From contig OV884011.1 in NCBI GenBank assembly GCA_930367205.1, positions 140,923,937 through 140,987,936 on the forward strand: a stretch of 64,000 nt of DNA, given 5' to 3'. This document shows, in pieces, positions 47,461-58,544 of this stretch (its first letter is position 1; each line of letters starts with the position of its first letter). The position numbers and the translations under genes were made by a program. The notes under the pieces were generated by a model that was not told the DNA's origin, ran no database searches, and saw only the letters and a list, made by a program, of their open reading frames with translations. Origin of the DNA: Acanthosoma haemorrhoidale (lineage: Eukaryota; Arthropoda; Insecta; Hemiptera; Acanthosomatidae).

Positions 47461-47783
47461 TTTTTTTGTTAAATTCCTTTATTGTGCTAAAATTACAATC
47501 TGCCTTTTATAAGGCAATAAGTAATTAAGATAAATGCTCTCATTCATACCATATTTACAGTTCATCATTCACTCGCTCATTCATACAATATTTACAGACA
47601 GCCCAGAGACCCCCCAAATCCACCGCGAAGAGAAGGCGGAGTCTTGGGAAGTCCCCCACGCTCCTCCGTCAGCCGCGTCACCGGATACTAGCCAGTGGAG
47701 GCTGACCAAGAGCGCGAGAGCCACAGACGCTCAGGACATGATTGGAGAAACTGGCCATTGCCAGGACTCCCACTGTCACGCGT

Positions 47784-50294
47784 TTATAGCAGGTCACGAG
47801 GCCACTGCCGTTTCAATCTCCGAGGAGGATTATAGGGATGAGTGGCGCAGTGCAATGAGTGTGCTACAGGATTAGGGTGGTTGGAAAGGCTACTGTGGAA
47901 TTTCATAAACTTGGAAGGGATGAGTTCTAGAATGTAGGGTATGTTAAGGTCGTTGTGAAGGGTTTTGTTGCTGACATAATAAGGGGCATTTACTATTGTT
48001 TTCAGGACTTTTGATTGAAAGGATTGGATACGCTTGATGTTCGACTTTTTTGCTGTCCCCCATAGCTCTATTCCGTATGTCCAGATTGGTTTAAGTATAA
48101 CTTTGTAGATTAGTAGTTTATTTTCTATTGAGAGATGGGATGTCCTTTGAAGTAGTCTGTACAGTTGTCCAAAGCGTCTGTTTAGTTCTTGTCTTTTTAG
48201 TCTCGTATGTGGGTTCCAGGTCAGTCGTTTGTCAAGATGGAAGCCTAAGTACCGTACTGTCTCGGATACAGGGAGAGGAATAGAATTAAAATAAACTAGT
48301 GGACAAGGGGCAAAGTTGCGACAAAGGGTGAAGGTAATGTGGGAGCATTTTGCTTCATTAACTTTGATCCGCCATTGATTGCACCAATACTCGATCTCGT
48401 CAAGGTGTTTTTGAAGGTTATGGGATGCTATGTCGGGGTCTGGGTGGGATGACAAGACTGCAGTGTCATCTGCAAATGTGGCCAAGAAGGTATTGGGAGT
48501 AGAGGGGACATCAGCGGTGTATAGGTTATAAAGGATGGGGCCTAGGACACTGCCCTGTGGAACTCCTGCACTTATGGGATAGTAGTTAGAGTATTCTAAA
48601 CCACAGCGGACTTGGAAGAAGCGGTTTGAAAGGTAGGACTGTAGGATTAGGAAAAGGGTCTGTGGTAAATATCTTTTGAGCTTGTAGAGCAAACCTGCGT
48701 GCCAAACCCTGTCAAAAGCTTGAGCTATATCGAGAAAGGCAGCAGTGCAATACTGTTTGGTTTCAAGGGCTGAGGAGATGTGATCAACAACGCGAAGGCC
48801 TTGTTGAGCAGTGGAATGTCGTTGGCGGAAACCAAACTGGTGTGTGGGAAAAAGGTTTTTGGATTCAACAATTGGAAATAGACGTTTTAGTAGGAGTTTC
48901 TCAAATATTTTTGAGAGGATAGGGAGTAGGCTAATTGGACGGTAAGATGAGGCTTCATTGGGTGGTTTACCGGGTTTGGCGAATAGGACAATAATGGAAT
49001 GTTTCCAGAGGAGAGGAAAGTGCGTCGTTCGGATAATGCAATTGTATATATAGGTTAAAAAGATTATGGCTTTAGGAGGAAGCTGTTTGAGAATTTGAGG
49101 AGTAAGGAGATCATATCCAGGGGATTTTCGGTAAGGTAAGTTTTTCAGAAGGTATTTGACCTCAGAGGGATTAACGGCTTTTGGTGGAAGAGAGAGAGGA
49201 ATAGGTGAAGCGAGGAAATCTTCCACAGTTGTGCTGTGAGTATGGCTTTGATGAGAAAGGTGAGGTGTGAAAGTATGGGTAAGATGCAGAGCAAATTCCT
49301 CCGACCTATCCTCATCCGAAGCCGCCCAGGACCCATCATCCGGGATCTTTGCCACACTGTTCTGGAGCGGCGTTTGGATTGGATTAGGTCTTTGAGATGC
49401 TGAGGTAAACGATTATGATTATGGATTTTTGGGTGACGATGGGGTGACGATGCCTCCCAAGCCGACCTCTGGACCAGAGTAGTGAAAGAATGCACTGCAT
49501 CGTCTAGGTCTTGGGATGTTTTCAGGGACAATTTGAGGTTTACGGACTCTGTAAGAAGCTGGCGGAAGTGGTCCCAGTCAACTGGGCCCCTAATAAATGA
49601 AGGAGGAGGCAGTTTGTGAATTGGTCTTAGGGAAATGGTTAATAATAAAGGACTATGATCAGAGGAGAGGTCATCGAGGCGCGTGAGTGAATTGTTAAGT
49701 GTTCCTAAACTATTGTAAAAAAAGAAGTCAAGGAGATCAGGATTTCGGTTGAGATCAGATGGCCAATAGGTGGCTGTGTCAGGAGTGATAGTGGAGCAAT
49801 GTTTCCGTGTGAGTGCAGACAGCACGTCCTCGTGTATTAGTGGATCTTGACCCCCAGTGTTGGTGCTTCGCATTAAAGTCCCCACCCACAAGGAAACGAT
49901 GTCCTATGGAGTCTAGAAAGGGGATGAATTGGGAGTCGGAAATGGATTTATTGGGAGGGCAGTACACTGATGCTAGTGTAAGGGGAAAAGTGAAGGTGGT
50001 GATTGACACTGCAGTGGATTGAAGGAAATCATGTGCCACCAGAGGAACTATGTGGTGGGATATGGAGTTATGGACAATGACAGCGGTACCTGCATGAGCT
50101 GTTCCATCTGGGTGATCAGTTCGATAAGTCTTGTACTGTCGAACAGTAAATGGTCGTTTACTCGTTAGTCTTGTTTCAGTAATGAGAGCTACGTCGATGT
50201 TTTTGTCGTGGAGTAGTGCTGTCAGTTCGTTAGTGTGGGTGCGAACACCATTCGCATTCCAAAGGAGAATGGATAAGGAGGCGGAAGGATCCAC
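47784..50294 (-). pseudogene. LINE B ORF2: endonuclease plus reverse transcriptase (frameshifted, internal deletion)
   Basis: It follows directly on the ORF1 stop, but the first codon is GTG (GTGGATCCT), not ATG. Apurinic-type endonuclease: LLWNANGVRTH, ALITETRL, SVYCPPN, FLVGGDFNAKHQHWGS (50290-49830); then after a frameshift near 49860, LLDFFFYN and LSSDHSPLLLTI. A second break near 49350-49375 joins the linker (KRRSRTVWQ) straight to GSWAASDEDRSEEF, with roughly 90 expected residues absent. The RT is then open to 47784: KSPGYDLLTPQILK, YRPISLLPILSKIFE, FLDIAQAFDRVWH, AGVPQGSVLGPILYNLYTAD, FADDTAVLS, YLGFHLDKRLTWNPH. The catalytic FADD is intact. The protein is still defective because of the shifts, but the RT half alone is 523 codons long. 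Confidence 0.9.
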
Positions 50295-50761
50295 TTATGG
50301 ATTTTGTTTAACGGGGATAAGGTAGGAGACAAGATTTGTAAGAAGGGAAATGAGAGGGGTAATTAGGGTTCTGAACTCTGTAAGGAATGAGGTTAATAGG
50401 CTAGTAAGATCCGAAGAACTTGAAGGTGGAGGAATATGCGAGATGTGTGGTTGATGATGGGATTGAGCTTGGGGGTTAACGGGATGAATGGAATGCTGGG
50501 AAAGGTGATCTTGTGGACAGGGAGTGGGCGGTGCCTGTGACTGCTCTCTGTTACAAACGGCATCGGCAAAAGAGACAAAAGGCCTCAAATTTCTGGCTGG
50601 GCCGCTTCTTGCTGCAAGTTTTTTCTCTTCTGGCTGTCGACGTTGTTCTGTCCTGGACTTCAGCGTTCTGTATGCCTCGCAGCCCTTGTAGTTGGCTGGA
50701 TGTCCTTGCTGGCAAAGCACGCATACCGCAGGCGATTTAAGGGGCTTTTTGCACAATTCGC
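50295..50761 (-). pseudogene. LINE B ORF1 (gag-like) C-terminal part
   Basis: The protein keeps a Jockey-type zinc knuckle CVLCQQGHPANYKGC (CX2CX3HX6C), followed by EAYRTLK. Next come a basic Q/E/K-rich stretch, FVSFADAV, a Pro/Ser/His-rich linker and a Leu-rich end, SLLTNLVSYLIPVKQNP. It ends with TAA at 50295-50297. All earlier parts, including upstream knuckles and the esterase/RRM region if present, were lost by 5' truncation at the insertion boundary. In intact elements ORF1 binds the RNA template. Confidence 0.8.
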
Positions 50762-50770
50762 CCTGCACAC

Positions 50771-50969
50771 TAGCACAATAACTCGTCTCCAGAGCTTACA
50801 GAACAACATCCTGCGAACGGCACTATGGCATACCCCTTTTCGTGATATAAAGGCTCCCGACATCACCGAAGCCATCCAAAGAAGACACATCAAGTTCTTT
50901 GACTCGATGAAATATAGCCAAAATCCTCTTTTCCGAGACATGACACCCCCACCGCTATCGGCAAGATGA
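50771..50969 (+). pseudogene. LINE A reverse transcriptase, right part
   Basis: The frame resumes directly after the second copy of the CCTGCACAC duplication: TITRLQSLQNNILRTALWHT, PFRDIKAPDITEAIQRRHIKF, then MKYSQNPLFRD and a stop at about 50967. It matches the LQQFQNRNLRTSLKHTPF region of X. This confirms that the two parts belong to one ORF disrupted by B. Confidence 0.82.
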
Positions 50970-51312
50970 CAACTCTCAAGATCTGGTAAAGCAGACCAAA
51001 TGGTGGACATCACGGCGCTTGGCCCACCAAGAACAAGCCTCTAACAGGCACCCATCACTGCTATCCAGCTAAATAAGACTGCACTACACGCCTAGAGGGA
51101 CTCTAGGCCCAGCAACCAGTGGACTCTCATCACTGTACCGCAACAGTCAACCTCTACCGAGGCTTCCCACACTCCTTAATTCCCTCACACCACCTTCAAG
51201 CAGGTACTTCTAGTACAAGGATTCGCTCAACCCAAATATTCCTTTATTTTTCCCTCATCCTTAATCTTATAATTAAAGAGCTAAGAAAAAAAAAAAAAAA
51301 AAAAAAAAAAAT

Positions 51313-51321
51313 CGAGGTAAG
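51313..51321 (+). repeat. Target-site copy 3 (CGAGGTAAG) right of LINE A
   Basis: It follows the 26-A tail and one T. It is identical for nine bases to 45635-45643 and 47099-47107; the tenth base is C here. Confidence 0.85.
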
Positions 51322-52011
51322 CACTTTAAATCAACATCTTGATTGTGATTATTCGATGTCGAATGATTGTTAGTTAACCATACAAATTTAGTAATATTCC
51401 TGCTCTACCAATATATTTAGATAATTGATCCAATACGAGAACTCGTCATTTGTCTCAATACGGAATTCAATCCTGTAATCATAATGTAATATTAATGATA
51501 ATAAATGGCCTTATCCCGGAGGACACGTCACTGACTCTTTCCGGACGGGGAGCTGTCTAAGAAAAAACTGGGCCGGGTTCAGCAAGTAAAACTTTAAGGA
51601 TATGCTAAGATTCTCACTGCATAGTCAGAAAATATTAAAAAAATTAGTTGACCCTAGACTAATATAATTGTCCGGGTAGGCGAATATTCTTGGATAATTC
51701 TAAATAATAATAAACGTATAATAAATAATAAACTGTATATAATAAATAATAGTAATTAGGCTTATCTATAAAGTACGCGCTATCTTCAAACATTCAGAAT
51801 GGAATTGGGTACATCTGCGTTGACCCATTCTGCATGAAAACTACCTGTTCGTTTTTTAACGCTACAGAACCCCACCTAACTTTAATATATAACTCAAAGA
51901 AGTTAATACAGAATATAAAAAGTTTTTTTGTAAAGGATTAACCTTACCAACTACTCGCCAAGTACGTTACATAACGTGCGTTAAGTACGTAGCAAGTTAT
52001 ATAATTTATCA
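51322..52011. other. Short AT-rich spacer between LINE A and LINE C
   Basis: No gene or repeat recognised. It is presumably original host sequence between two insertions. Confidence 0.4.
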
Positions 52012-52019
52012 CTCGATAA

Positions 52020-52918
52020 AATTTTTTTTTACTATTTTTATTATAACAACTTTACTATGGTAAAATTACAATCTGCCTGATTGGGCTATAAGTAATTGTG
52101 CTATATGTTCTCGTTCATACCAATTTACGATTTTCATTCACTCGCTCATTCGATAGTATCGCTCAGGACATGATTAGAGAAACTGACCATTGCCAGGACT
52201 CCCACTGTCACTTATTTATAGCAGGTTACGAGGCCACTGCCGGTTTAGTCTCCGAGGAGGATTATAGGGATGAGTGGTGCAGTGCAATGACTGTGCTAGG
52301 GAATTAGGGTGGTTGGATAGGTTACTATGGAATTTTGTGAACTTGGAAGGGATGAGTTCACGAATGTAGGGTATATTCAAATCATTATGAAGGGTTTTGT
52401 TGCTGACGTAATAAGGGGCATTTACTATTGTTCTCAGGACTTTTGATTGAAAGGATTGGATGCGCTTGATGTTCGACTTTTTTGCTGTCCCCCATAGCTC
52501 TATTCCGTATGACCAGATTGGCTTAAGTATAACTTTGTAAATAAGTAGTTTATTTTCTATTGAGAGATTCATGTCCGTCGAAGTAGTGTGTACAGTTGTC
52601 CAAAGCGTCTGTTTAGTTCTTGTCTTTTTAGCCTCGTGTGTGGGTTCCATGTCAGTCTTTTGTCGAGATGGAAGTCTAAATACCGTACTGTCTCAGACAC
52701 AGGGAGAGGAATTGAATTTAAAAAGACTGGCGGACAGGACTTGTGACAGAGGGTGAATGTAATGTGGGAACATTTTGTTTCATTGACTTTGATTCGCCAT
52801 TGCTTGCACCAATACTCGATCTCATCAAGGTGTTTTTGAAAGTTTTGGGATGCTATATCAGGGCATGGATGGGTTGACAGGACTGCAGTGTCGTCTGCGA
52901 ATGTTGCCAAGAAGGTAT
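52020..52918 (-). mobile_element. Jockey-type LINE C (same family as B), 5'-truncated
   Basis: A second copy of the 3' portion of the B family in the same orientation, ending in a T run at 52022-52030 (A tail). The truncation point is just before the FADD box, after GCCAAGAAGGTAT. The flanks CTCGATAAAAT (52012-52022) and CTCGATAGAAT (52919-52929) form a target duplication with one mismatch. Compared with B, a GC-rich segment of about 140 bases in the 3' region (47590-47730 of B) is missing here. Confidence 0.88.
52216..52910 (-). pseudogene. LINE C reverse transcriptase, C-terminal third
   Basis: Starts at the FADDTAVLS box and continues EIEYWCKQWRIKVNETKCSH, VRYLDFHLDKRLTWNPHTRL, then RRFGQLYTLLRRT. 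A frame change near 52570 leads to NLSIENKLLIYKVILKPIW and SYGIELWGTAKKSNIKRIQS, with a stop at 52216. Nearly every residue has its match in B, so the two are close relatives. It lacks the endonuclease and most RT motifs. Confidence 0.85.
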
Positions 52919-52952
52919 CTCGATAGAATTACACGTTTATATGCACATTTGG

Positions 52953-52973
52953 TTTTTTTTTTTGGGGGGGGGG
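52953..52973 (+). repeat. T11-G10 homopolymer junction
   Basis: A run of 11 T is followed at once by 10 G. It is unusual in this AT-rich DNA and may be a sequencing or assembly weak point just beyond LINE C. Confidence 0.85.
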
Positions 52974-55900
52974 CGTGAATTTGTGAAGTCTTGAAGATCT
53001 CTTAATTTTAGCGAAACGTAATTAAATAAATACATTTGCTGGAGAGACCCGATAATCCCTTCTTAATGAGTTAGCCTGGGAAATGGATTGTTATAAATGT
53101 ATAGATAAGACCCTCTATCCATGCGGTTATTTCAAGGATTCGTCCTATGACTATAGTTACAATGACTACATTACCCTTATCGACAATATATTCACTTAAT
53201 TTTTTCTGACAACTATGACGTCTTCACCTTAATTTCGCCAAATATACATCATGTACCACCGAGTATTTAACGACTAAAATAAATTATTATTTGAGAGTAG
53301 ACAGTACTTTTTGTGATTAATTTAATTGATTTTTAAGAAAATCACTTGCCAGGTCGGTCATACTTTAACATAGGTCCAAATTAGTTCCTGGCACGCATTA
53401 GGACTCTTACTTAGAAAATGATTCGTACAGCGTGGTTTTCAATAGCGTGACATCACGCTACGTTCAAAACGCTAAGTGACAGGGGTTTCATTTTAATGTT
53501 TACGCTATAAATCTGATTAACTAAATAATAGAAGCATATTGCACACGTAATTATTGACTAGACGTCAGTGTGGGAATTCGAACGTTGAACTGCCGGATAT
53601 TACAAATATCATATAAGATGTGCAGGGCTTCTTGTCGTATATTGATGGCATTGTATAACAAGCATTAGGTTAAGCGGGAGTAACTACGTATTGAGACCAT
53701 GGACAATTTTTTCCAAATAAAAGCTTCGGCCTCTTTATTTAAGATGAGGATTTTAAATGGTTCAGTGGTTTAAATGGAAGGTTGATAAGTAAATAAATAA
53801 ATTTCCTGGAAGCTCTACTTTGGAAAAAAAGATCAAGAAACCTCTATTTCTGACGCGTTCAATTATAAATTCTTTATACTTTTTATAATTCCTACCCAAT
53901 GATGAAATATTTATATCACGCTAGGAAATCAAATCCTGAGTTTAACGTTTTTGCCTTCCCTTAGCTAGAAAGGTGGTTTATAATGCGTTAACAATCGTGT
54001 ATCGAAGAGGATTGGCTAATATTGGAGAGTAAAGAAAACTAGAACGGATATTTTACGAACCCCTCATTAATATATCAAATTCATTATGCTTCACAATTTT
54101 TTCTCATTGAATATGCATACGGCATTGATTAACCAACTAGTTAAGTACGCAAACAATCAATACTCCACTCTCTCTAAATCTCTCAAGGGTTTGAGAACTA
54201 TTTCCCAACGGTTGAGCAACTGTGTGTCTACTGCCAGTTTACACCAGTCACCTCAATTCCATTTAACCATGCAACAATCATTTTCTTTTTTTTTTCTTTG
54301 GAATGAATATATATATATTTGGTTTTGTAACATGGTGACAACACAGAGTCACAGAGATCTGTCGGATGAATGATGTATCTCTACTTCTATTTTTATTAAG
54401 AAGTATTTTTTTGTATAATGAATCCTCATTTATTATTTGTTCGAAGAACATACCCCTTATTTCAGTTAACGTATTCTATATAGTTATGTTTGTTTACTTT
54501 TTTTGAATTTATTTCGGCGTAAAACCCTTAGCTCATTGACGCTGTTGTTGGAAGGTGCCGACCGATTAGTGTCGTGAGCAGCTCCGTGGAGCCGGCCAGG
54601 GCCTAGGATGTACCCCAATACCACTTGTAAGGCTGTGGTTATAGATATTGTTTTATAGAACACGAGGTAAACTACGATCTCTTTGGCTCCTTAGAGGAGG
54701 GCTGTCTCCCCAGAAAACCAAATAAAACTTTATCAAAGAAGACCGTTTGTAACTTTGGGCCTAAGAAACAATAAGTCTTAGAATTGCAACACGACGAAGA
54801 ATACCCTAGATTATAAAATTAGAATAGAAGGAACACAACATTCTTAAGAAAGTGTTTAGGTAAATGGACCAAGGCAGAACTTCCCCAAATAACATTTGGC
54901 CATTTTAAACCAATTCTTTGAACCAACTTCCTATGTTATTTATCGTGCTGGCTGGAAATGGCTCATTGGCCCAAGATACATACTTATATAAAACTTGATA
55001 TAGTACCAGACTTTATACACAGAAATAAAAAAAATTCCACTGTAAAACAGCTATCCGGGAAGAATTAGGAAATGAAACAGTTACAACTTTTTTGGTTATC
55101 CCAAATACAAATATCTTATTTATTTTAGTCCCAATTACCATATTCTCCAGACATGGCCGTCCTGTGATAACGTTCTCCATGATCCAACTCCAAGGAGAGA
55201 TCTCGGGTCACTAGACACTTAAACCGTATCAGCTTTGCTCGTCCAGCTATTTCCCTTCCCTCTATACATAACCATATTAGCCTCTTCACTATGACTATGT
55301 AATTTATTCTCGCTACATGTGCTGGCCCTCCTAGTTACAACTAACATACAAGTACCTTAAATTATACTGTGAAATAAGTGTTATTATTATCTGACGGGTA
55401 ATTCATTCAAATAATAGCTTGGCATGTGCACACTTGATCGTATTAGTTGACCACCATGCCCAAATAATCTTCGACTTATCCACCGACCTTTCGTGAACAA
55501 CAAGCTCCATAATGTTTCGCAGATGAGTTGTGTTATTGTAACACAAAGCAATGAGCTAAGTCGTTAATGGCACCTTTAATTTAATGACGTAATTTTGCGG
55601 TATCACTTCCTCGTTAGTAAGCAATATTTTCCAAGGCTGCTAGAAATGCCCAGACTGAATAAATGGCTGAAGATTAATGCATCGATTTTTAACGATTTCT
55701 GAGACAATTTAAAAAAGGCTTAATCGTTTAGTGATGACGTTTTCCTCTCGACGGTGAATTAGGGTTCTTCTAGTGAAATCGTATAAAACCAAATATAAAC
55801 TTCTAAAAGTTCACTTAAATAAATTTGTAATTACAAATATCTTCTACCGAGGGCTCGAAATAATTTTAGTGTAGGTTCTCACCCGTCTAATGCCATACTC

Positions 55901-56080
55901 ATTTCTTATACTACCTTCTCAATACCTTAAGAAATTAGATTTTTTCCTCGACAAAATGTGGTTTCTGGGACACTTTTTTTTTTTTTAAATCCTTTATATA
56001 TCCCTCTCAAGATATAAATTATAATAGTTAATGATTACTAGCCAATGAAAAAATTAACTCGAAGTACGGAAACCCATCAA
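52974..56080. other. Noncoding stretch
   Basis: AT-rich with no recognisable genes. A plus-strand frame at 54086-54373 has no motif. A GC-richer patch at about 54530-54620 may be an old repeat. A perfect 8-bp-arm palindrome (TAGCGTGA-CA-TCACGCTA) lies near 53444-53461. Confidence 0.35.
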
Positions 56081-56152
56081 CTCAGCACCCTGTTGGTAGA
56101 TCACACGACCGGACATCGGGAGGTCCTGGCTTCGAGTTCCGATCCTGCCAAA
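56081..56152 (+). repeat. tRNA-derived SINE-like element
   Basis: An A-box region (CCTGTTGGTAGATC, 56089-56102) and a B box (GGCTTCGAGTTCC, 56128-56140) lie at tRNA spacing. The middle and 3' parts (GACCGGACAT, GGAGGTCCTGG, CCGATCCTGCC) match the SINE at 22.3 kb, supporting a common family. AT-rich sequence follows. Confidence 0.6.
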
Positions 56153-58150
56153 ATTAGGCTAATAATTATTAATAATAGTGGGATCTAGACCATTACAAAA
56201 ATTGTCAATAAAATTTATAGTTACTTCATATTCTCTGCCTTCCTGGCTATGTGACTTGAATCCAGTTAGAAACATAGTAAATCCATACTTGAACAAGAGG
56301 ACTAAATCTTTGTATTAATGTATAACAATTGAAAGCACCATGGAAAATCACAGAAATAAATCATATTTCTTCAGAATAATGGCTTGAACAGGTAATGAAA
56401 GAAGATGATGTATAGCGATCTAGAAGTATCCCATGTTCGTCAATTTTCATTCAAATTGGCTTCAGTATCGAATTAAACGCACAGTACAATCTATTAAGTA
56501 CATAATTATGTATTCACGATGAATAGGGCTAATTATATGCATTGTAAAGTAATGTATGCAATCACATTAAAAGAACCGAATTTATCATATAAGATCATCT
56601 TATAAAATCTAATCATGGCATCACTTGACATAGCGTCGAGAGTTTGATACTTGCCAATGTCTCTCTGTTTGTATGTTCTAGGATGACCGTAAAATATTAG
56701 TGGTAAATTACACAACACCTCGAGTTACGCTGATTAGTTGTTGGTTAAAATAAAATGACTGAAAGTATGGAAAAAACCCGCATAAATTATCATTCTCGTT
56801 TTTAAGATTGCAGCACAGAATATATTTTTCAGAAAAAGTTCTAGTTTTTAGAAATATGATTTTTAGAAATATGACTTTTATAAATATCTAAGGACTATGT
56901 CGCAGATGTTTGGATGAAGTAGAGTAATGCAAAAAAATATATATCAAAGATATTCCATAACTAAAGTTTTGAGAGTTAACAATAGAATTTAGCTAGAGGT
57001 TTTAATAATTAGTGTTATTAATTAAATGGAGGTTTTAATAGTAGTTTATGAATATTTTAGCTATTTTTTTATTTTATTTTAATTTGTATGGTACATTTTT
57101 TCATTTGTTACTTGGATATCTTTCAATGTCGTTCTTTTACTTAGTTTTGTTTTTGTATATTTCCAAAAATACGATTTAGCTACAACAAAGTTAGTTTATT
57201 AGTAACAGTAAAGTAGAAAAAAAGCTAATATGTATTTCTAAAAATGGAAAAAAACTTTTGATCTAACGGGGAATATGGTGAGGCAATTGATCTTGGGATC
57301 AACCAGTAAATTTTCTTGAAAGACAAAACTGCACCTACAAAAACACCGACCTTCCCTCGGAACCGAAAACCGGTCCCGATCAGAATGGCCCGCCCCAATG
57401 ATTGCATAACACCTCTGGGTCACGATGGGTCCTTACGCAATCTGTCTCGGTTCTTCGGAAGGTACACATAGTAGGTAGGAGTTAGGAGTACAGGACGTCT
57501 TCTGCCAATAGATTCAAGTCCTGCCTGCAACAACAGACTCTTCCCTGTTTCGAAACAGATCGAAATCACACGTTACAGCAAAAAAGGCTTTTAACTTGAG
57601 AGAGCCTTGCGCCATTTTTATGTTTGTATTTCAGTAATCAGTTGATAAGTCATGTTATAAGAAAACTTAGAATTTCGACTGGGCATGTGGTTTTGTCATA
57701 TCCCGTAATTGTATAAAAGAAATTTATGGACATTTTTTAAACTCAACTCTTGACAAATCTATCAGGTGTTTTTACGTTATGCAACTTCCTTATGTTGATA
57801 TAATTTCATAAGTGGAAAGACAATAAACATTTTTTTTTTTTAATTTTAAACATATTAAAATCTATTCATAATATGTTGTAGTTTTAAGTATAATCCCATT
57901 GGTCACACAAAAACAGCAAACGATTATTATTATTATCATCATAATTATTAATAATAATCAAGAGTATTAGTCTATAAAACTAAAATTAGGAACATTGATA
58001 TTATTGTTACGATGACGCTCTAAATTAACTCGGTAATTCTAACTCTCAATTTACAAAACTGTTTAAAACAACACCATTACATAATTAAATTATATATTAC
58101 TTAATAAATTGATGGCCATAATAATCTTAATATACAAAGCCTTTCAGCTC
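56153..58150. other. Noncoding stretch
   Basis: AT-rich. A patch at about 57290-57550 is GC-richer and includes a B-box-like AGATTCAAGTCCTGCC near 57510-57525. It may be another SINE relic, but the A box is unclear. No gene was recognised. Confidence 0.35.
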
Positions 58151-58440
58151 CTACGCTGGCTCACACAACGATGACTGAACCGCTCATACGTTTATGCCCT
58201 ACTGTTGAAACAAAGACACAAGCAGTTGAGAACACAAGACAAATTCTGATCACTACACACAACCTAAGGAATAGGACTGTTTTTTTCTTCGCTCAAACAC
58301 TCTCTGGGATTCTCTCCCTTTTAATATCCACTATGCTGACTCCCCCAAAAATACCTACTTTCAAGATCCTCTTATTCAAACAGCTCTATTCCACCACTCA
58401 GACAAACCCTTGCTATCTTAGGAATCAATATTCATTATTA
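58150..58440 (+). pseudogene. Probable LINE ORF2 C-terminal tail
   Basis: The open frame at 58171-58542 reads HNLRNRTVFFFAQTLSGILS, then MLTPPKIPTFKILLFKQLYS. This resembles the last segment of several LINE ORF2 proteins, where an R.RT..FF.R....WN.LP stretch is followed by ...SFK..L.KHL. It is followed by TTA/TTC-rich low-complexity sequence. No upstream RT motifs are present. Confidence 0.4.
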
Positions 58441-58544
58441 TTATTATTCTTTACTTTGAATACATATATTTTTCATTTGTTTCAATATTTTCATTTAACT
58501 TTATCGCATGTTTATATTTCCTTGTTATATCAGCCAATATAAAA

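Larger units (their letters stand above)
47461..50761 (-). mobile_element. Jockey-type LINE B, 3.3 kb, inserted in LINE A
   Basis: A minus-strand non-LTR element with its 3' end on the left: the poly(A) appears as T7 at 47461-47467. It is bounded by an exact 9-bp duplication, CCTGCACAC, at 47452-47460 and 50762-50770. It is 5'-truncated inside ORF1. Order on the minus strand: ORF1 C-terminal part with a zinc knuckle, endonuclease, reverse transcriptase, 3' UTR. It is clearly less AT-rich than the surrounding genome and has far fewer defects than X or A, fitting its younger place in the nest. Confidence 0.93.
47108..51312 (+). mobile_element. Jockey-type LINE A, 5'-truncated and split by LINE B
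   Basis: A is related to X but distinct. The left part (47108-47460) and the right part (50771-51312) become continuous once element B and one copy of its 9-bp duplication are set aside. The right part carries the end of the RT, a 3' UTR whose last bases (CCTTTATTTTTCCCTCAT) echo those of X, and a tail of 26 A (51286-51311). The flanking duplication CGAGGTAAG lies at 47099-47107 and 51313-51321. Truncation occurred within the RT, between the YADD box and VNPAKT. Confidence 0.88.
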
